Below are positions 36,231 to 44,810 of a DNA stretch of 64,000 nucleotides, piece by piece. Positions within the stretch are counted from its first letter, which is position 1. Each line of letters begins with the position of its first letter. The DNA lies in NCBI GenBank assembly GCA_028819565.1, contig JAPPLD010000006.1:115751-179750 (forward strand), in the 5' to 3' direction. The position numbers and the translations under genes were made by a program. Source of the stretch: Gammaproteobacteria bacterium (GTDB lineage Bacteria > Pseudomonadota > Gammaproteobacteria > Poriferisulfidales > Poriferisulfidaceae). The notes beneath the pieces were generated by a model, which was not told the origin of the DNA, did no database searches, and saw only the letters and a program-made list of their open reading frames with translations.

Positions 36231-37477
36231 ATCTCCCGGTCCCTCTCTACATCGGCCTGCGCTACCTTCGGGCGCGCCACCGGCATCGTTTCATCTCTTT
36301 CATCTCGCTGGTTTCAACGCTGGGCATCGCGCTGGGATTGACCGCGGTGATTGCCGTGATGTCGGTCATGAACGGATTTCATACCGAGATCCGGGACCGA
36401 CTGCTGGGCATGGTGTCCCACATCAGCATCAGCGAAACGGATCGAAAGTTGCAGGACTGGCGCGAGCTGGCGGAGCAATTGACGCAATACCCGGAAGTGG
36501 TCGCGAGCGCGCCGTTCATCGAAGGCCAGGGGATGCTGCTTTATCGGGACCGTGTGAGCGGGGTCGGGCTGCGAGGCATGCTGCCGACGCTGGAAGCGGA
36601 AGCTTCCCGAATTGCACAGCATATGACCCGAGGCACCCTGGATCGGCTGGAGCCGGGCGCATATCGAATCGTTCTGGGCGATGAACTGGCCCGGCATTTG
36701 AATGTCCGGGTGGGCGATCAGGTGACCCTGATCGTGCCGCGGGCAGCCAGCACTATTGCCGGACTTCTCCCCAAATTCCGCCGTTTCGAAGTCGTCGGGA
36801 TCTTTGATCTCGACATGCGGAGCTACGACCGACACTTGGCCTTGGTGCACTTGGAGGATGCCCGGCAGGCACTGGCATTGGGCGAAGGGGAAGTTGGCGG
36901 CCTGAAAGTTCGCCTTCAGGACTTGTTCAAGGCACCGTGGCTGGCTGACCGGTTCCGCGAAGAGCTGGACGGGCGTTACTGGGTGCTGGATTGGTCGGAT
37001 CTGGACAACGGCTTTTTCAAGGCGATCCAGATGGAAAAAACCATGCTGTTTCTTCTTCTGATGCTGATTGTGCTGGTGGCGGCGTTTAACATCATTTCTG
37101 CGCTATTGATGACGGTGCTGGAAAAGCGCGCCGATATCGCCGTGCTGCGTACCTTGGGCATGACCCAGCGAGGGACCCTCCAAGTCTTCCTGCTGCAGGG
37201 CTTGACGATCGGCCTTGGGGGAACGACGCTGGGAGTCGGTGGGGGCGTGGCCTTGTCCTATAACCTTCAGGTGGTCGTTGGAGCGATAGAAAAAGTCTTT
37301 AGTTTCAAAGTCTTTTCGCCGGAAGTTTATTACATTAGTGAGATTCCGTCGCAATTGCTCTGGGGGGACGTCGTGATTGCGGCGGTGGCCTCGATTCTCC
37401 TGTCTGTGATTGCTGCCGTCTATCCGGCACGTAAGGCGTTGCAGGTCATGCCGGCCGAGGTGTTGCGCTATGAGTGA
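36227..37477 (+). CDS. lolC: Lipoprotein-releasing ABC permease LolC/LolE
   Basis: A 416-residue permease of the LolCDE complex with an N-terminal helix (FISFISLVSTLGIALGL), a large periplasmic domain and three C-terminal helices, with the MNGFHTEIRDRLLG motif typical of the family. Only one permease gene is seen next to lolD, so it may act as a homodimer (LolF type) or with a LolE coded elsewhere. GTG start overlaps ccmI. Confidence 0.93.
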   Translation: MNLPVPLYIGLRYLRARHRHRFISFISLVSTLGIALGLTAVIAVMSVMNGFHTEIRDRLLGMVSHISISETDRKLQDWRELAEQLTQYPEVVASAPFIEGQGMLLYRDRVSGVGLRGMLPTLEAEASRIAQHMTRGTLDRLEPGAYRIVLGDELARHLNVRVGDQVTLIVPRAASTIAGLLPKFRRFEVVGIFDLDMRSYDRHLALVHLEDARQALALGEGEVGGLKVRLQDLFKAPWLADRFREELDGRYWVLDWSDLDNGFFKAIQMEKTMLFLLLMLIVLVAAFNIISALLMTVLEKRADIAVLRTLGMTQRGTLQVFLLQGLTIGLGGTTLGVGGGVALSYNLQVVVGAIEKVFSFKVFSPEVYYISEIPSQLLWGDVVIAAVASILLSVIAAVYPARKALQVMPAEVLRYE

Positions 37478-38174
37478 TTCCGAACTGCGTTGGAGTGATT
37501 TCGTGCTGCGTTGCTCTGGGCTGGCCAAGTCGTTTGGTTCTGGAGAGGTGCAAGTCGATGTCCTGTGTGATCTGGAACTGGAGGTTGCTCGGGGCGAGAG
37601 CGTGGCGATTGTTGGCGCTTCCGGGTGCGGAAAAAGCACTTTGTTGCACTTGCTCGCGGGCTTGGACCGGCCTGACGCGGGCGTTGTCGAGGTTGGCGGC
37701 CGTCGAATCGACACGCTGGCTGACTCGGAACAGGCGCAATTGCGCAACCGAAGCCTGGGCTTCGTATACCAGATGCACCACCTTTTGCCCGAATTCTCGG
37801 CATTGGAGAATGTCACCATGCCGCCGTTAATCGGAGGAATGTTGGTCGAACAGGCCTGCGAGAAAGCGACGGAACTGTTGAAACGGGTGGATATGGGAGA
37901 TCGGTTGCAGCATCGCCCGGGAGAATTATCCGGGGGAGAAAGGCAGCGAGTGGCAGTGTGTCGTGCGCTGGTTATGGACCCGGATGTCGTCCTGGCCGAC
38001 GAGCCGACTGGGAATCTTGACCCTCATACGGCGCACGAGGTATTCGACCTGATGAAGCAACTGAATGCTGAGCGCGGAATTGCGCTGGTTCTGGTGACGC
38101 ACGACGAAACCCTGGCGAAAACGATGCAGACAGGTTACCGCTTGTCGGATGGGCAGGTGGTCAGGGAGTGGTGA
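37470..38174 (+). CDS. lolD: Lipoprotein-releasing ATPase LolD
   Basis: A 234-residue ABC ATPase. Walker A GASGCGKST, Q loop FVYQMHHLLPEFSALENV (the LolD-type QxHHLLPEF), signature LSGGERQRVAVCRAL and Walker B VVLADEPTGNLD are present. The ATG at 37470 overlaps the end of lolC by 8 bases. It drives lipoprotein release to LolA, whose gene is at 5.5 kb. Confidence 0.96.
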   Translation: MSDSELRWSDFVLRCSGLAKSFGSGEVQVDVLCDLELEVARGESVAIVGASGCGKSTLLHLLAGLDRPDAGVVEVGGRRIDTLADSEQAQLRNRSLGFVYQMHHLLPEFSALENVTMPPLIGGMLVEQACEKATELLKRVDMGDRLQHRPGELSGGERQRVAVCRALVMDPDVVLADEPTGNLDPHTAHEVFDLMKQLNAERGIALVLVTHDETLAKTMQTGYRLSDGQVVREW

Positions 38175-38312
38175 TCGCCAAGACGTGACAGAATTTCGTT
38201 AAATTTTATCTTCAAAGTTGCTTCCATAGGCAAATGAAGAAATGCTGATACCCATTCATCGATTGGTGGTCGGGCATCTGGGTCTGGATATTGAACTGAG
38301 TAAAACGAGCCG
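38175..38312. other. Gap at left edge of the third island
   Basis: 138 bases between lolD and the minus-strand 3-TM gene. A minus-strand frame across it (38163-38404) reads like a coding remnant (DEWVSAFLHLPMEATLKIKF) but has no start of its own outside the neighbouring gene. No terminator is seen. Confidence 0.35.
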
Positions 38313-38819
38313 TTACGTGATGTAGTCCTGAAGCCCGTCCACCGCAAGAGCCGCAAAAAAGGTGAGATGCAAGGCGAGAAAGGCCAGCGGAATCCATCGC
38401 TCAATGTCGGTCACGGAACGATAGAGTCTGCTTCGTCCTCCCTCTATCAGCCGCCACTCATGCGTGTAGAGCATTGCTGGCAGATGTTGTTCGAGTTCGT
38501 GAATGATCCCAAACTTCACCGCGTTCAGATCCTTGTGTGACTTGATGATTCGGTACCACAGCACTGACACTAAGGCACCCAAAACCGGGACAAGCATCAT
38601 CCACCAGTCCGAATCTAGATTTGACGATTGATATCCGTAAAGGGCAACGAGCGCAACATTTAGCGTCAGGAGATAACGGCTCGACGCGACTCGTCTCGCG
38701 CTCACGTTCTCAGCTGATTTAACATACAGTTTGTATTGTTCGAGGACGGTCTCCTCGAAAGAGTCGCTGTAAGTCTCCTTCGTGTAGTGGAATAGTGCTC
38801 CACCGGGTCGGTCAGCCAT
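38313..38819 (-). CDS. Small three-TM membrane protein paired with a TIR protein (SLATT/RipA-like)
   Basis: A 168-residue membrane protein. After an acidic amphipathic start, VLEQYKLYVKSAENVSARRV leads into two adjacent membrane helices (about 47-63 and 71-88), a conserved-looking cytoplasmic stretch (KSHKDLNAVKFGIIHELEQHLPA, in part), and a third helix (about 142-161). This layout resembles the SLATT/RipA-like small membrane effector families found beside signal-producing defence enzymes. It follows the TIR gene by 9 bases on the same strand. I infer that it is the membrane-acting effector of the pair; the family name is tentative. Confidence 0.65.
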   Translation of the reverse strand: MADRPGGALFHYTKETYSDSFEETVLEQYKLYVKSAENVSARRVASSRYLLTLNVALVALYGYQSSNLDSDWWMMLVPVLGALVSVLWYRIIKSHKDLNAVKFGIIHELEQHLPAMLYTHEWRLIEGGRSRLYRSVTDIERWIPLAFLALHLTFFAALAVDGLQDYIT

Positions 38820-38828
38820 ATTCCACTC

Positions 38829-39212
38829 TTACCTCTGCCCAGCGATCAGCTTCTTCAGATTGTCCCAGCTCCATGTATAAATTTTGTCAGATTTGCGCGC
38901 CATGGCTGGTTTGTGGCAAGTCTTGTGAGGACGGCCCCACAAGAGAAAATAAGGTTTTCCTTCTTCTCGGGTGATGGCCAGCTCTGCCGCCACGCCTCTT
39001 GCCTGATGCGTATGCTCTCCGCAGATGACGATAGTGAGGTCGGTTTGGCGGATGCGGCGCCGGACTTCTGCTTTCCAGTTGCTTGAAAAACGCTCTCGCA
39101 CTGACCAGTCGGCAATCCCGAAAGGTGAATCAGCATTTTTCGCCTGAGCGACCAGAGCATTACGAAGCTCTTCGTCGTGATCGAAATCGAAACTAATGAA
39201 AGCTCGTTTCAT
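38829..39212 (-). CDS. TIR-like (ThsB/DUF1863-type) domain protein
   Basis: A 127-residue single-domain protein with the TIR-like fold signature: RAFISFDFDHDEELRNAL at the first strand/helix, IADWSVRER, LTIVICGEHTHQARGVAAEL and KPYFLLWG. E77 in VAAELAI is the likely NADase catalytic glutamate. It most resembles the ThsB-type TIR proteins of Thoeris, which make an NAD-derived signal on infection. The partner here is a small membrane protein and not a ThsA. Confidence 0.78.
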   Translation of the reverse strand: MKRAFISFDFDHDEELRNALVAQAKNADSPFGIADWSVRERFSSNWKAEVRRRIRQTDLTIVICGEHTHQARGVAAELAITREEGKPYFLLWGRPHKTCHKPAMARKSDKIYTWSWDNLKKLIAGQR

Positions 39213-39318
39213 GACCGTGATTTATCCCCGCGAGAAGTGTTGATTGCCGAAAATTGTCAGGTTGTGGTATACGTTTGCATGCACATTATTGCCAATTTAC
39301 CTCAATACACTTTCTGTT

Positions 39319-40248
39319 CTATAGAGAATGTGTTAGTAGCAATCTATCGGAAACAACTTCACCTTCCAAAGTTTGTCCCCCCATTTGAAAGCGTCTGAGC
39401 ATTGAACGGCCACAATTGACTTGAATCTCTTGCTCAAATAGGAATTCTGGAATTGAATAGTCACAATCTTGGGAGCCAGATTTCTTTGACCCGTCAAGGC
39501 TCAGGGCAACAAATGCGCCGCGCTTCTTGGCTTTCTCAATGGCGCGAAACAAGTCATCTTGGTCAAACGATTGCGCTCCGTACAGAATTGCTTGGCTGTA
39601 GGAATAAGGCGGGTCACAGTAAACCACATCGCCTTCGCAAGCTCTTTCGATCGATTCTTCGTACTCTCTGTGAAAAAACTCGGTACCACTTACACGCTTC
39701 GACCATTCATCGACACGTCTTCCAAAAGTGCCGAAATGGATTGGCTTGTGAACGCCGCAAGGGGTGGACATGTAACCGTCTTTCATCCTGAACCGCATAA
39801 CGCCGCCATAGGCCGAGCGGCTTAGAAACAATAGATCAGCTGGATTCGCATTTGCATTGTATCGGGCTTTGATCTTCCCATATTGTTCGACCTTGTCGCC
39901 ATTCTGTACTTCCTCCCAGCGCTCCCGATACCATTGCTTCAGCGTCTCGGGATTGTCTTTCAGCGTTTTCCAGATGTCGACAAGCGGCCTAAAACAATCT
40001 GCAGCCTCTCCCTTTCTGGGCGCGAGTACAGCGAGGACGCCACCCGATCCTAAGAATGGTTCATGATAGACGCCAAATTGTTTGGGGAAAAATGAAATGA
40101 TTTCATGGGCAAATCGCTGTTTATTGCCAATCCACTTAAGAAGTTGACTTTTGTAAGGCTGGACTCCTACAGTAGTATTAATTTCAGCCTTTTCTGGCTC
40201 AAAGACTTCTTCTTCGATGTCAATGTCTAGTTGCATCGTTTTTCCCAA
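39319..40248 (-). CDS. D12-class N6-adenine DNA methyltransferase
   Basis: A 309-residue Dam-type enzyme. Motifs are LLKWIGNKQRF (about 36-46), the SAM loop EPFLGSGGVLAVL (about 63-75) and catalytic DPPYSYSQ (about 213). It has about 30 extra acidic residues at the N-terminus. It is divergent from an HTH protein and a split nuclease gene, so it looks like the modification part of a controller-regulated type II system. Confidence 0.92.
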   Translation of the reverse strand: MGKTMQLDIDIEEEVFEPEKAEINTTVGVQPYKSQLLKWIGNKQRFAHEIISFFPKQFGVYHEPFLGSGGVLAVLAPRKGEAADCFRPLVDIWKTLKDNPETLKQWYRERWEEVQNGDKVEQYGKIKARYNANANPADLLFLSRSAYGGVMRFRMKDGYMSTPCGVHKPIHFGTFGRRVDEWSKRVSGTEFFHREYEESIERACEGDVVYCDPPYSYSQAILYGAQSFDQDDLFRAIEKAKKRGAFVALSLDGSKKSGSQDCDYSIPEFLFEQEIQVNCGRSMLRRFQMGGQTLEGEVVSDRLLLTHSL

Positions 40249-40289
40249 GTTAAAAACTGATCAAAAAATACACGATTTTGGAATATTGT

Positions 40290-40309
40290 GCAAGGGGCTA
40301 TATCCTTGC
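40290..40309. promoter_or_regulatory. Palindromic operator candidate (C-box-like)
   Basis: GCAAGG-N8-CCTTGC lies in the divergent region between the adenine methylase and the HTH gene, 26 bases before the HTH start. Its place and symmetry fit an operator for the controller-type protein. Confidence 0.5.
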
Positions 40310-40334
40310 GAACCAAGCATAGCATCAAATTCTC

Positions 40335-40586
40335 ATGAGTGCTTCTGGAGCTAAATTTCGCAGGATATTGCTGGATTTCTTAAGGGAAATTCGCATCGAA
40401 GCAGGTTTGCGGCAAGTGGACCTGGCAAAAAAACTAAATGTTCCTCAGGCAAGGATAAGCAAATATGAACTAGGGGAACGCCGTATCGACCTGCTAGAAC
40501 TTCGAGCCATTTGCGAGGCACTTGAGTTTCCATTTCTGGAGTTTGTAGAGGAACTGGAAAAGCGAATTAAGGAGAAAGGCAATTGA
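40335..40586 (+). CDS. XRE-family HTH regulator (R-M controller-like)
   Basis: An 83-residue single-domain XRE protein; the helix-turn-helix is at about 24-45 (LRQVDLAKKLNVPQARISKYELGERRID). Size, lack of any other domain, and place between a methylase and a nuclease gene match C proteins, which time endonuclease expression through a C-box upstream of their own gene. Its stop overlaps the next start (TTGA). Confidence 0.85.
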   Translation: MSASGAKFRRILLDFLREIRIEAGLRQVDLAKKLNVPQARISKYELGERRIDLLELRAICEALEFPFLEFVEELEKRIKEKGN

Positions 40587-40927
40587 GACCGGTAGATAGG
40601 TTTTTGGGAAAGCCTAAGTCGTTTTGGGCGGCGGTAAGACTTTTGAGCCAGAAAGTCGGATATAGCCAAGGTGAAGAAATCATTGTCCCCAGTATGGAGG
40701 GTATGCTAGAGGCATATGCTGAGATGGGCCTCGAATTATCTGAGTTGCAGGATCAAAAAGGACCTACAGATTTAGCTATCAGTTTGTCGGATTACTTTAC
40801 AGAGCGAGCTAGGGTGCTCATGTGCGAAGTAGAGCCAAAGCTGATGGATGCAGAGGAAGCAAAAGTGTTGTTTGAGGAAATGCGAGAAGAACTTAAGCCG
40901 ACTTGTCCACTGCCAATGAACAAGTAA
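40583..40927 (+). CDS. N-terminal part of a nonsense-split putative restriction gene
   Basis: A 114-residue frame of unknown family (opening RPVDRFLGKPKSFWAAVRLLSQ, in part). It ends at TAA 40925-40927, but the same frame stays open past the stop (AAA AGG GAG AAA...) and runs into the 40955-41428 gene. The two are best read as one gene of about 281 codons with a stop near codon 115. The TTG start overlaps the HTH gene. Confidence 0.6.
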   Translation: MRPVDRFLGKPKSFWAAVRLLSQKVGYSQGEEIIVPSMEGMLEAYAEMGLELSELQDQKGPTDLAISLSDYFTERARVLMCEVEPKLMDAEEAKVLFEEMREELKPTCPLPMNK

Positions 40928-40954
40928 AAAAGGGAGAAAAGGGCAGAAGCATTT

Positions 40955-41428
40955 TTGACTGGTACTGTGAATATGATGGTTGAGAAATATTCACAAGGAT
41001 TTCCGTGTGACTATGACCCACGGGAACTGACTACTGTTACGCGTGAGGGCGCACTGCTTCGAACTCTTGCCCGCAGGGTCGATGGAGCATTTCCGTCCGT
41101 AGTTAATCCTGTCGCGGTTTGGGAGATTAAGGAATACTATTACACAACCACTTTTGGCAGCCGTGTTGCGGATGGTGTCTATGAAACTCTCCTTGATGGA
41201 ATGGAGTTGGAGGAACTAAGGGAGAACGAACAGATTAAGGTGAAGCATTACTTAATAACAGATGCACGATACACGTGGTGGGAATGTGGGAAAGCCTACC
41301 TCTGCAGAATGTTCGATATGCTCCATATGGGCTATGCAGATGAAATTTTGTTTGGTAGGGAGGTTGTTGAGGAAATGCCTCGAATTGTGGCGGAGTGGGT
41401 TGATGTGTATAAGGGCAGCCTTTCCTAG
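40955..41428 (+). CDS. C-terminal part of the split gene, with E-x-K nuclease-like core
   Basis: A 157-residue frame in the same phase as the previous one. It contains RRVDGAFPSVVNPVAVWEIKEYYYTT (in part), where D and the following E-x-K could be a PD-(D/E)xK nuclease site. If real, this is the endonuclease part of the D12/HTH set. The start at 40955 is weak (GTG/TTG type, no ribosome site), so the half is likely not made on its own. Family assignment is by motif and context only. Confidence 0.55.
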   Translation: MTGTVNMMVEKYSQGFPCDYDPRELTTVTREGALLRTLARRVDGAFPSVVNPVAVWEIKEYYYTTTFGSRVADGVYETLLDGMELEELRENEQIKVKHYLITDARYTWWECGKAYLCRMFDMLHMGYADEILFGREVVEEMPRIVAEWVDVYKGSLS

Positions 41429-41508
41429 TCTCTGCTTTCCCAAGTCCATGAGATTCGAACATTGTCGGTCAACTTTTCAGCGCAATTATGATTACGGATT
41501 TGTTGTCT

Positions 41509-42378
41509 TCACAACAATTGCATGGGCACATGGTCATGAGAGATAGCAAAAACTGTTTTTTCAAAAATAGCTTCCATTATCCACGCCACACGGTCCTCGT
41601 AATCAATTTGAATTTCTTTTGAAATAATATTTTCTCTTACGCTAAATTCTAATTCACTAATATTTGCCTTGTGCCCAGTTGTTGGATGTACCACAAATGT
41701 TTCCTTGGGAAATTTCACAACATAGGTTCTTATTTCTTTGTTTACTGATGCCGTGACGACCCACCCACAAGTATTTTTAATGCTATCTTTTCCTCTAGTA
41801 TCAAGGCATTTACGGTATTTGTCAGCTATTTCGTGAAGCGATATTGTGCCTTTGTTTCTCACTTCAATTTTAAGCGTAACACCTGCATCGGAAAAACTCT
41901 CTTTTTGATCTTCATCTACATTACTAATAGCAGCTCGATAGTTGAAAACTTCATCAAAAGCGAGACAAAGATCTATAGAAATTTTCTTAATACAAACAAA
42001 CCTATCCCAGTCGGCGGCGACAGGCTCTCTAAGTTGAACCAATTTAATATTTTTTGTGTTCGCTATTGCCTTTGCACTTTCAGTAAATCCGGACTTTGAA
42101 ACTACTACGCCTTTATCAAGTTTGGCATCGGTGAGAATTTCAGAAAGTTTAAAAACAACGTCTTTGGATATTTTTTTATCCCAAAATTTGCACTCAATGG
42201 CCGTTTTATATGTATGGATTCCATCGCTGTGCGACGTAAGAATATCAATTTGATGGCTTACGCCAGATTGCCCCAAGACTTTACATGTTGATCCCCAACA
42301 CTCGATCTGTACGCCTGTGGCTTTTCCCAGTTCTTGGTATATGTTTTTCACCAATTCTTCGTATGACTGCCATTCCAT
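41509..42378 (-). CDS. Mrr-like restriction endonuclease
   Basis: A 289-residue protein. The N-terminal half is an Mrr-type PD-(D/E)xK nuclease: D45 (SHQIDILT), E62-x-K64 (AIECKFW), then LDKGVVVSKSGFTESAKAIA, the family's third motif. The C-terminal half (from about residue 130) is a beta-rich domain of unknown role. Mrr enzymes cut modified DNA without a cognate methylase. AT-rich codon use is like the island and unlike its right-hand neighbours. Confidence 0.82.
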   Translation of the reverse strand: MEWQSYEELVKNIYQELGKATGVQIECWGSTCKVLGQSGVSHQIDILTSHSDGIHTYKTAIECKFWDKKISKDVVFKLSEILTDAKLDKGVVVSKSGFTESAKAIANTKNIKLVQLREPVAADWDRFVCIKKISIDLCLAFDEVFNYRAAISNVDEDQKESFSDAGVTLKIEVRNKGTISLHEIADKYRKCLDTRGKDSIKNTCGWVVTASVNKEIRTYVVKFPKETFVVHPTTGHKANISELEFSVRENIISKEIQIDYEDRVAWIMEAIFEKTVFAISHDHVPMQLL

Positions 42379-42507
42379 CTTTAGCTCCTGATCTTGGATT
42401 CCTATTGTTCCGTAATTTTTGGAGGGAGTTGGATTATATTTTTAAAAATCGAGATGGGAGTGCTAGTAACTCTAGCGGGCATTTACGGGTTGTTCCTTCA
42501 GTACGGC
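42379..42507. other. Right border of the third island
   Basis: 129 bases between the Mrr-like gene start and the end of the UDG-family gene. AT-rich; no feature seen. Confidence 0.3.
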
Positions 42508-43158
42508 TTACAAAAAATCCTTTACCTGTTTTTTTAGCACTGGCAGTAATTCCGCCTCAAACCAAGGATTTTTCTTCAACCAGCCGTTATTCCGCCAAGA
42601 CGGATGCGGTAGGGGAATTTTCCCCGAAGGCAGGAATTCTTCCCAGGCGGCCACGTTGGCGGTTAGGGAATCGCGGCACTGTGCACCTAGGTGCCAGCGC
42701 TGCGCGTGGTAGCCAATCAACAGGAAAAGCTTCAACTGTGGCATGGCGGCGAATAAGCGCTCATGCCATTGCTCGCTGCAAATCTGCGGGGGCGGTAAAT
42801 CCGCTCCGCGGCGGTCCTGCCCGGGAAAACAGAACGCCATCGGCATGGTGACGATGCGCTTGGCATCATAAAACTGATCCCGATCCACGCCCATCCACTC
42901 GCGCAGGCGCTTTCCGGAAGGGTCGTCGAATGGCAGCCCGCTCCGGTGAACATGCGTACCAGGCGCTTGGCCGCACACGCAAACCCGTGCCGTAGTAGAC
43001 AGCCTTGCTACCGGCCTCGGCGAATGTCCATGCGGTTTGAAGTCTTCCGCGCACGTTGAACACTGGCGAAGCGACCGAGCGAGGCGCAGCAGGCGGTTGC
43101 GCGCCGCCGAGGCTGTTCCAGGGGCCACATGCACCCCGGTGGGGCACGTGGAAGTCAT
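42508..43158 (-). CDS. Uracil-DNA glycosylase superfamily protein
   Basis: A 216-residue protein with the UDG-like signature VCVCGQAPGTHVHRSGLPF, DPSGKRLREWMG, and a C-terminal PLPHPSWRN with the active-site-type His loop. It has a single CSTC pair near the N-terminus (residues 33-36) rather than a full 4Fe-4S set. I chose the ATG at 43158, 5 bases after the DUF2062 gene, because the longer frame only reads through that gene in another phase. The substrate range is unknown. Confidence 0.78.
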   Translation of the reverse strand: MTSTCPTGVHVAPGTASAARNRLLRLARSLRQCSTCAEDFKPHGHSPRPVARLSTTARVCVCGQAPGTHVHRSGLPFDDPSGKRLREWMGVDRDQFYDAKRIVTMPMAFCFPGQDRRGADLPPPQICSEQWHERLFAAMPQLKLFLLIGYHAQRWHLGAQCRDSLTANVAAWEEFLPSGKIPLPHPSWRNNGWLKKNPWFEAELLPVLKKQVKDFL

Positions 43159-43163
43159 TCTGC

Positions 43164-43709
43164 CTATTTCTCCAAGATGTCGTGCAAGACTTTTTCGACC
43201 CTGCGCTTGTGCCGGGTCTGCCAGATACGGACCACGTACCACCGCCAGTACAAAAGGATAGTCCAGTAGCTGACGGCCGCGCCAATGGCTCCGCAAATCA
43301 GGGATCCGACGAGCAGAGGCAGTCCAATGATGTACAACTCCTCTGTGAACCAGGCCCAGGACCACTCGAACGCGAAATGCTGAGGGGGGATGTTGAGCAC
43401 CCAACTGCCGACGAGATAGCTAGTAAGAAAGATCGGAGGGATGGTGACGGGGTTGGTGATCCAGACCAACAGCACGGCGAGGGGCAGGTTGGAGGCGAAC
43501 ACGATGGCCAACGCGGCCGCCACCACCATCTGCCCCGGAATGGGAAGAAATGCGCAGAACACCCCGATTGCAAACGCTCGGGCCACCGAACGGCGGTTGA
43601 GGTGCCACAGGTTGTCCTTCAATGCCACCGAACCGAACAGGCGAAGCGTCTGATGCTCCCTGACCCGATGGAAGTGCGGAAGATATTTCTGTAGAACCTT
43701 GCGTGCCAT
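43164..43709 (-). CDS. DUF2062 membrane protein
   Basis: A 181-residue inner-membrane protein with three or four helices and the DUF2062 hallmark FCAFLPIPGQMVVAAALA and TNPVTIPPIFL. Function is unknown in the family. It is divergent from exbB; the 73-base gap holds AT-rich promoter-like sequence (TAATAC, TACAAT). Confidence 0.85.
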   Translation of the reverse strand: MARKVLQKYLPHFHRVREHQTLRLFGSVALKDNLWHLNRRSVARAFAIGVFCAFLPIPGQMVVAAALAIVFASNLPLAVLLVWITNPVTIPPIFLTSYLVGSWVLNIPPQHFAFEWSWAWFTEELYIIGLPLLVGSLICGAIGAAVSYWTILLYWRWYVVRIWQTRHKRRVEKVLHDILEK

Positions 43710-43782
43710 CGTGGTTGCAGGGCAATTAGGAACGCCTAATACTCTACAATAATTTGTTCAATTTCGCTGATTTACACCCTCG

Positions 43783-44400
43783 ATGCTGGATCTGATACAG
43801 GCTGGAGGCTGGGTGATGCTGCCTATCCTGGTGTGCTCCATCCTAGCGTTGGCCATCATTTTGGAGCGCAGTTGGGCTCTGCGGCAGGGTCAAGTGATGC
43901 CAGACGGCTTGCTGGCGCAGGTGCGAGCCTGGTTGCAGCAGGATGCGTTGGATGGGGACCGCCTTGACGCGTTGCGCAACAGTTCGCAATTAGGACGTGT
44001 ATTGGCGGCTGGCTTGAGTCTCCATCAGCAGACGCTGGAGGAGCGCAAGACAGCGGTTGAGGATGCAGGCCGCCGGGGTGCGGTCGAGCTGGAACGTTTC
44101 TTGGCGGCGCTGGGCACCATCGCGATGATTTCTCCCTTGCTGGGTCTTTTGGGGACGGTCTGGGGGCTTATCGTCGTGTTTGATCAGATCATGACGACGG
44201 GACTCGGCCAACCATCGGACTTGGCCGGAGGCATCGCACAGGCGCTGATTACGACCGCGGCCGGCTTGGCTGTGGCGATTCCGGCCGTGATCTTCCACCG
44301 CTTTTTTCAACGCAAGGTTGCCGTGCTGGTCTCCCAAATGGAGTCGGTGGCGCACCAACTGATGGATGTGTTGCAGCAACGCGAGCAGGAGACACCGTGA
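43783..44400 (+). CDS. exbB: MotA/TolQ/ExbB proton channel family protein
   Basis: A 205-residue three-helix protein with the TolQ/ExbB core LERFLAALGTIAMISPLLGLLGTVWG (in part) and a periplasmic/cytoplasmic loop of usual size. It forms the proton channel with the next gene product. In many gammaproteobacteria this exbB-exbD pair precedes the lpxK/msbA genes. It overlaps exbD by ATGA. Confidence 0.9.
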   Translation: MLDLIQAGGWVMLPILVCSILALAIILERSWALRQGQVMPDGLLAQVRAWLQQDALDGDRLDALRNSSQLGRVLAAGLSLHQQTLEERKTAVEDAGRRGAVELERFLAALGTIAMISPLLGLLGTVWGLIVVFDQIMTTGLGQPSDLAGGIAQALITTAAGLAVAIPAVIFHRFFQRKVAVLVSQMESVAHQLMDVLQQREQETP

Positions 44401-44810
44401 AGTTCCAAGTTCGCCAGGAAGATACTCTTTCGATCCCGCTGACGCCGCTGATCGATGTCGTGTTTCTGTTGCTGTTGTTCTTTATGCTAACCACGACGTT
44501 CAGCCAACTCGATTTCCTGAAAATCCAACTGCCGCAGGGTGAAGCTGAGGCGGTCGGCACCGAAGTGCGCATCAACTTGGCCATCGACGCCATGGGCGAC
44601 TATTACCTGAATGGACAGTTGCTTCCGGACGACCCCGAAGCCTTGGCGGCACAGTTGCACCTCGCACTCATGGAGCAACCAGACGCGGCGGTCTACATTT
44701 ACGCCCATGCGTTGACGCCGCACCAGTCGGTCGTGTACCTGATGGCGCAAGCCCGGGGACAAGGTGTGCAGCAAATCCGGGTTGCAACAATGGGCGAACG
44801 CTTGCCATGA
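44397..44810 (+). CDS. exbD: ExbD/TolR biopolymer transport protein
   Basis: A 137-residue protein with one helix (IDVVFLLLLFFMLTTTF) preceded by IPLTPLIDVVF, where the aspartate is the conserved proton-path residue. The periplasmic domain follows. The stop overlaps the MsbA-LpxK gene. Confidence 0.92.
   Translation: MKFQVRQEDTLSIPLTPLIDVVFLLLLFFMLTTTFSQLDFLKIQLPQGEAEAVGTEVRINLAIDAMGDYYLNGQLLPDDPEALAAQLHLALMEQPDAAVYIYAHALTPHQSVVYLMAQARGQGVQQIRVATMGERLP

Noticed and set aside
38135..38404. 89-codon minus-strand frame after the three-TM gene
   Set aside because: Its start lies in the three-TM gene in another phase. The second half looks protein-like but may only be a fragment.
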